Source: an uncultured Bacteroidota bacterium (lineage in GTDB: Bacteria; Bacteroidota; Bacteroidia; B-17B0; Aurantibacillaceae). Taken from it: DNA of 64,000 bases. The stretch is taken from NCBI GenBank assembly GCA_937873155.1, contig CALMVZ010000026.1:248001-312000 (forward strand), given 5' to 3'. The notes under the pieces were generated by a model. The model saw only the letters and a list, made by a program, of their open reading frames with translations, was not told where the DNA came from and did not search any database. Shown here in pieces: positions 60,041 through 64,000 of this stretch (within the stretch, counting starts at the first letter, position 1; each line of letters opens with the position of its first letter). The position numbers and the translations under genes were made by a program.

Positions 60041-60544
60041 TTATTTAGCAGATTTGTTACTGTTTTGTTTAAGTTCAATTATAATTTGCGTGATTCTATC
60101 CTGAATTGAAGAATTAGCCCCTGCTTCTTCAAGTACTAATGATTTTGCCCATTCAATAAACTCTTGTGGGTGTTGTTCTTTTCGGCCTGTTTTAAGATTA
60201 ATGAATGTAAGTTTAGACCTTAGTATTGCTTTGAGATGCGATTTTGCTTCGTTCATCATTAACACTTCTACATAGAGTGTTTCATTGTCTGCATTTAATA
60301 AAGATGATTGAATGCTTACGTTTTCCTCAAAGAAAGCAGGTTTTAGATATTGAATTTCGTGATAGCTGATTACCCAACCGAGGTTGTTTTTGTAATAGCT
60401 ATTATAATCGAAATTATAAACGTCCTTTAAATGATCTTGTCGTGCACTAATCATATAATCTAAATAGCGGGCATTATTGAGATGCCCGAACATATCGCAA
60501 TCGTGAAAGCGAATGTTATAATTGGATGAAGGTGTTTTGTTCAT
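60041..60544 (-). CDS. Acyl-CoA thioesterase, hot-dog fold (4HBT-like)
   Basis: A 167-aa cytoplasmic thioesterase of the 4-hydroxybenzoyl-CoA thioesterase/FadM type. The signature RFHDCDMFGHLNNARYLDYM (catalytic Asp region) is near the N-terminus. I start at the ATG at 60544, since the family begins close to this motif and this removes a 30-nt overlap with the GNAT gene. It lies between a GNAT acetyltransferase and an APC permease on one strand. Substrate unknown; aryl- or medium-chain acyl-CoA are the usual ones. Confidence 0.88.
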   Translation of the reverse strand: MNKTPSSNYNIRFHDCDMFGHLNNARYLDYMISARQDHLKDVYNFDYNSYYKNNLGWVISYHEIQYLKPAFFEENVSIQSSLLNADNETLYVEVLMMNEAKSHLKAILRSKLTFINLKTGRKEQHPQEFIEWAKSLVLEEAGANSSIQDRITQIIIELKQNSNKSAK

Positions 60545-60546
60545 GT

Positions 60547-61068
60547 TTATTGTTTTAAATATTTTACCATGTACCACGCGTCAACATATTTTCCATTGAT
60601 GATTAAATCTTTTTCGAGTAATCCCCCTGATTTTTGAAAACCAAGTTTCTCGTAAAATTCAATTAGTGAAATATGCGAAACGATTGATGAAAGTTGTAAC
60701 TGTTCGATACCTTGAATAGGTTCAATATTTTTTATGAGTTCATTCACTAGCAACTTTGCTAAGCCTTGGCCACGATATGCAGGTTTGACATAAAGCGAAT
60801 GCAATGAAGCTCTGTGGCGTGCCTTAGTGCGTTGGTCTCTTTTGAACTTAACAAAGCCTACTAATTCGTTTGCCTCATTGAATGCGCCTAAAGTAAAAGC
60901 TTCGGGCGGATTGCCCCATTTTTCAATTTCACTTTGGTAATGGAGCGTGGTTTTATTCTCCTGGTCTTCGCAACTATCACTGAAAGCAAAAGGAGATTCC
61001 ATAAGGCTATATTTCCTTAGTACTGAGTAACTCATCACATCATCATTATTTAAAAACCTGATTGTCAT
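60547..61068 (-). CDS. GNAT-family N-acetyltransferase
   Basis: A 173-aa acetyl-CoA-dependent acetyltransferase. The acetyl-CoA-binding segment LHSLYVKPAYRGQGLAKLLV (motif A with RGQGLA) is intact, and the C-terminal IEFYEKLGFQKSG is typical of motif B. Target unknown. The start codon overlaps the preceding DUF1572 gene stop by 1 nt, so they are coupled. Confidence 0.9.
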   Translation of the reverse strand: MTIRFLNNDDVMSYSVLRKYSLMESPFAFSDSCEDQENKTTLHYQSEIEKWGNPPEAFTLGAFNEANELVGFVKFKRDQRTKARHRASLHSLYVKPAYRGQGLAKLLVNELIKNIEPIQGIEQLQLSSIVSHISLIEFYEKLGFQKSGGLLEKDLIINGKYVDAWYMVKYLKQ

Positions 61069-61646
61069 TAAGCGTTATTATTTTTGTCTTTTAAGAATTC
61101 ATCCGTAAAATGTGTTCTGTTTTTTTCTTTAGAGAATTTTTCTGCATTGAATGCGTTTGAATTGCCGCGAGGAATAGAAAGTGATTGCCATTTTTCATTA
61201 AGAATCATTTTGCCTATAAATACAATTTGCCCGACATGGTAAGGATAATGTGCCAATTGGCGATTGATTGCTTCTAAGACTGTATGCCCTTGGTTACGGA
61301 TGTAAATGATCTTTTCTAAATCATCTTCTTTCAGGCTTTTTAATGTATCAAGAAAACATTTCCAACCTGCTTCCCAAAGCTTTATAACGTCTTCCTTTGT
61401 AGTTAAATCATTTTCAAATTCGGCGTCACGGTTACGCCATCTCTTTTCGCCGTCAGTGGTAAGGAAATCCGTCCAGCGAGAAAGCATATTGCCATGCAAG
61501 TGTTTTACATTAATAGCAATGCTATTACTTTCTTGATTGTATTGCCAAAATAATTTATCATCTGGCAATTGAGCGATTGTTTTGTCGCCTAACAATTTGT
61601 AGTATTCAAACTGTTTTGTAACGCTGTTTAAATAATCTGTTTTCAT
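61068..61646 (-). CDS. DUF1572 family (DinB-like) protein
   Basis: A 192-aa helical-bundle protein matching DUF1572. Candidate metal ligands are in NVKHLHGNMLSRWTDFL (about 46-62) and RQLAHYPYHVGQIVFIGKM (about 130-148), the typical His pattern of DinB-related thiol transferases. Likely a metal-dependent enzyme acting with a low-molecular-weight thiol, but this is family inference. It lies 18 nt after the DinB gene stop. Confidence 0.87.
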   Translation of the reverse strand: MKTDYLNSVTKQFEYYKLLGDKTIAQLPDDKLFWQYNQESNSIAINVKHLHGNMLSRWTDFLTTDGEKRWRNRDAEFENDLTTKEDVIKLWEAGWKCFLDTLKSLKEDDLEKIIYIRNQGHTVLEAINRQLAHYPYHVGQIVFIGKMILNEKWQSLSIPRGNSNAFNAEKFSKEKNRTHFTDEFLKDKNNNA

Positions 61647-61664
61647 AATCTTAATATTTAAAAA

Positions 61665-62189
61665 TTATTGTTTAAGAATACGCATGTATTGAATCCAGGG
61701 GCCAACATCTTCTTTGTAGTGCTTTGCCATTACACGGGCGATTTGTGATATATGATCCAAATCGTGAACAGCCCATGTAGAGATTAATTGAGATAGGTTA
61801 ACAGAACCGAATTCGGGATGTATAGCTGTTTTTGCAAGCTGTTCATTTGTGATGTTTAATGTTCTCAATTTTGTGATGCTTAAAAAACGGATCTTTATAA
61901 ATTCATCTAATAATTGATTAGTGGTTTTTCCTTTGCTTTTTTCCAGTTGTGCAAACCTATCAAGCGGCTCAAATTTTCTAACTACAGAATCGGAAAGCAC
62001 AATTTGGATGCGTGGAATCCAGTTTTCTTCATCGCAATGAATTAAATGACCAATGACATCATAGGGCGACCATGTTTCTCCACCTTCATTTTTTTGTGTC
62101 CACTCTTCATTTAAATTGTGCAATAGAGCGTGTAAAGTGTGAGGTGTTCGTTCAAGAATTTGAATAGTATGTTCGATTGAATTTTGCAT
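61665..62189 (-). CDS. DinB-family protein
   Basis: A 174-aa DinB/YfiT-like four-helix bundle. Metal-binding histidines are suggested by GHLIHCDEENW (about 48-58) and AVHDLDHISQIARV (about 140-153). Despite the name, it has no link to DNA polymerase IV; relatives are damage-inducible or thiol-dependent enzymes. It lies 6 nt downstream of the thiolase gene and 18 nt upstream of the DUF1572 gene, giving a pair of related folds. Confidence 0.88.
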   Translation of the reverse strand: MQNSIEHTIQILERTPHTLHALLHNLNEEWTQKNEGGETWSPYDVIGHLIHCDEENWIPRIQIVLSDSVVRKFEPLDRFAQLEKSKGKTTNQLLDEFIKIRFLSITKLRTLNITNEQLAKTAIHPEFGSVNLSQLISTWAVHDLDHISQIARVMAKHYKEDVGPWIQYMRILKQ

Positions 62190-62195
62190 GATTAC

Positions 62196-63371
62196 TTAAT
62201 TTATATTTTGAATAATAACAGCAGAGGCACCGCCACCACCGTTGCAAATTGCAGCAAGGCCATATTTGCCGCCTTCTTGATTTAAAACAGAAGTAAGTGT
62301 ACACATGATGCGTGCACCGGAAGCACCTAATGGATGCCCCATCGCAACTGCACCGCCATAAATATTTACTTTGTTTGTATTAAGTCCAAGTATTTTTTGA
62401 TTGGCTATAACAACAGCTGCATAGGCTTCATTGATTTCAAAGAAATCAATATCATTTAAAGTAAGATTCGCCATACGCAAAGCTTTTTTAATTGCTTCGG
62501 CAGGAGCGATGGTAAACCACTCAGGGGCTAAAGCTGTATCGGCATAAGCAATAATTTTTGCAATTGGTTTAAGGTTGTGTTTTTCAACGGCTTCTTTTGA
62601 GGCTAGGATTAATGCGGCTGCACCATCATTTAAATTACTTGCGTTTGCTGCGGTAATAGTACCATCAGCTTGAAACGTAGGTTTGAGTTTGGAAACTTTT
62701 TCAGGAATAATTTTGGAAACATCTTCATCACTGTCGAGAATAAATTCACCTATCCTTTGAGGAACTCTAAAGGGAATGATTTCGTTTCTGAATTTACCTG
62801 CTTTAGTTGCATTGGCTGCTTTTTCATATGACTGTAATGCGAAAGCATCTTGTTCTTCACGAGAGATGTTGTATTTCTTAACACACATTTCAGCTGCATT
62901 GCCCATGTGAAAACCATTGTACACATCCGTAAGACCGTCCTTTAAAAGGCCATCAATAAAAGTTTCGTTGCCTAATTTTGTTTGCTTGCGGAGCATAGCG
63001 TAATGCGGAGCGTTGCTCATGCTTTCCATGCCACCTGCAACTGCAATGTTTTCTAAACCTAATTGGATTTGTTGCGCACCGATTATTGCTGCTTTCATTC
63101 CTGCAGCACAAACTTTATTTATGGTTGTGCAATCGACCTCATCCGGAATACCTGCAAATTTAGATGCCTGACGTGCGGGTGACTGACCAAGATTTGCGGA
63201 CAAGACATTGCCCATGTAAACGGAATCAATATGAGCAGGATTAAGACCTATTAAATGATAAGCGTTGCGAATAGCGAATGAACCCAATTCCGTTGCACTT
63301 GCGCCCGAGAGATTGCCTAAAAAGCTACCTATCGGTGTGCGTTTGGCTGATACGATAAATACTTCTTTCAT
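62196..63371 (-). CDS. Acetyl-CoA C-acetyltransferase (thiolase)
   Basis: A 391-aa thiolase. The nucleophilic Cys88 is in KVCAAGMKA, the His in GHPLGASGAR, and the second Cys in ICNGGGGASA. All three catalytic blocks are intact. It is typical of the biosynthetic/degradative acetoacetyl-CoA thiolases used in beta-oxidation end steps, ketone metabolism or mevalonate supply. It is translationally close to an upstream membrane protein (4-nt gap) and downstream DinB gene. Physiological direction cannot be read from context. Confidence 0.95.
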   Translation of the reverse strand: MKEVFIVSAKRTPIGSFLGNLSGASATELGSFAIRNAYHLIGLNPAHIDSVYMGNVLSANLGQSPARQASKFAGIPDEVDCTTINKVCAAGMKAAIIGAQQIQLGLENIAVAGGMESMSNAPHYAMLRKQTKLGNETFIDGLLKDGLTDVYNGFHMGNAAEMCVKKYNISREEQDAFALQSYEKAANATKAGKFRNEIIPFRVPQRIGEFILDSDEDVSKIIPEKVSKLKPTFQADGTITAANASNLNDGAAALILASKEAVEKHNLKPIAKIIAYADTALAPEWFTIAPAEAIKKALRMANLTLNDIDFFEINEAYAAVVIANQKILGLNTNKVNIYGGAVAMGHPLGASGARIMCTLTSVLNQEGGKYGLAAICNGGGGASAVIIQNIN

Positions 63372-63375
63372 ATTT

Positions 63376-63891
63376 TTAGTTTGTAATTAGTAGCTTGTTT
63401 ATTTTAATAATGAAACGCCAGTGAATGATCCAAAGAACTATACCCAATGCACCTGCCATTTGACCGGCAATGTTTGGTACAAAGGATAATATTTGCGCAA
63501 TGCTCCAACCCATGCCGGTTATCATTCCAAAATCTTTTATGCCAGATAATTTGTTATTGTGTTTCGCTTCTTCTTCCAATGAATTGGAAATATTTATCAT
63601 GATGAAGAAGTCTTCAATGAAATTGAAAGGCATTAGAAACATATACCAAACAGATTTTGGTGTTGCTTTTCGGTTTTGTGGTGCTATAAGTGTTAAGCAC
63701 TTTTGCAATGCTTGGCAGTAATAAGCAATGGCAACGAAAAATGTAATAATCAAAATGGCTATACCAACAACTCCAATGGATGAAATTGTTTCGAGTGCCC
63801 CTGATTTATCAGAAGAGTTTAAATAAGGAAGAATTGCACAAAGCAAAATGATTATTGAAAGTGAAAGTTTTATGATTTTGTTCATTCCCAT
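63376..63891 (-). CDS. Hypothetical polytopic membrane protein
   Basis: A 171-aa protein with about four hydrophobic segments: an N-terminal one (LSLSIIILLCAILPYL), GVVGIAILIITFFVAIAYY, MFLMPFNFIEDFFIMINI and GMGWSIAQILSFVPNI...GIVLWIIHW. Not a family I recognise with confidence. It is adjacent to thiolase (4-nt gap) in an operon-like run, but no function follows from this. Confidence 0.75.
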   Translation of the reverse strand: MGMNKIIKLSLSIIILLCAILPYLNSSDKSGALETISSIGVVGIAILIITFFVAIAYYCQALQKCLTLIAPQNRKATPKSVWYMFLMPFNFIEDFFIMINISNSLEEEAKHNNKLSGIKDFGMITGMGWSIAQILSFVPNIAGQMAGALGIVLWIIHWRFIIKINKLLITN

Positions 63892-63901
63892 TATTTTTAA
63901 A

Positions 63902-64000
63902 TTAAATACTCAATTGTTTTACTTGTTCTTCTTTTAAACCTATGATAGGAGGTGTTTCAACATTCAGCAGATTGAGGTAAATGCACAAAGCCCCACGATG
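63902..64000 (-). CDS. C-terminal end of a gene running off the window
   Basis: A minus-strand open frame enters from the right edge and ends at a TAA at 63902-63904. The visible 32 residues read HRGALCIYLNLLNVETPPII, then GLKEEQVKQLSI. It lies 10 nt upstream of the membrane-protein gene, so it continues the same operon-like run. The fragment is too short for a family call. Confidence 0.6.
   Translation of the reverse strand, partial: HRGALCIYLNLLNVETPPIIGLKEEQVKQLSI

Noticed and set aside
1-64000. Defence islands, prophage, transposase, secretion-system or conjugation genes
   Set aside because: I looked for their typical proteins on both strands and found none; the gene content is mostly housekeeping and metabolic, with only passive repeats.

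Overview
The window is chromosomal DNA of a member of the Bacteroidota; I cannot place it below phylum from sequence alone. The evidence is two secreted proteins with C-terminal type IX secretion (T9SS) sorting domains, at least fourteen TAnnTTTG-type promoter boxes close to start codons, AT-rich composition, and phylum-typical families (GH3, DUF493, DUF6427/DUF6341-like, SpoIIE phosphatases with TPR or PAS input). I saw no rRNA, tRNA, CRISPR array, transposase, integrase or prophage gene.

Layout. 1-4.6 kb: palindromic repeats with a decayed copy of a gene tail, a PAS-SpoIIE phosphatase, an S9 peptidase and a truncated hemoglobin. 4.9-8.1 kb: folE and a PTPS/QueD-family gene (pterins or queuosine), then mqnB-mqnD of the futalosine menaquinone pathway. 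8.2-18.2 kb: pth and an alpha/beta hydrolase, a three-part RND/MMPL-acyltransferase-methyltransferase fusion, an M42 peptidase, and a tight GH3-lysE-DUF493-epimerase run. 18.4-27.5 kb: a XylR_N/V4R histidine kinase, a dihydrolipoamide dehydrogenase-like protein without its redox disulfide, a membrane pyrophosphatase fused to a YceI domain, a small HTH protein, and a TPR-SpoIIE phosphatase. 27.6-34.3 kb: rlmB, a UbiA-like membrane protein, hemL, kynU and a PhoD phosphatase. 34.5-44.5 kb: one long operon, trpL-trpEGDCFBA-aroF-aroB-aroA, which joins tryptophan synthesis to shikimate steps. 45-50.2 kb: a giant secreted pappalysin-like protease with about 16 Ig-like repeats. 50.4-53 kb: tatC, an AhpD-like gene and a DUF6427/DUF6341-like pair. 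53-57.3 kb: a four-gene operon (halogenase-like flavoprotein, KAS III, unknown 134-aa protein, BtrH-like protein) resembling part of flexirubin/dialkylresorcinol clusters. 57.7-64 kb: an esterase, then a run of accessory metabolic genes (APC permease, thioesterase, GNAT, two DinB-like proteins, thiolase).

The clearest regulatory system is upstream of trpE: a 20-codon leader with three consecutive Trp codons, a pause hairpin, a 9-bp antiterminator and a 12-bp terminator with a T tract, all correctly nested for classical transcription attenuation. Other points for a second look are the pyrophosphatase-YceI fusion, a palindromic repeat inside the reading frames of mqnD and hemL, four genes whose promoter box ends exactly 4 nt before ATG (predicted leaderless mRNAs), and the unknown 134-aa member of the pigment-like operon.
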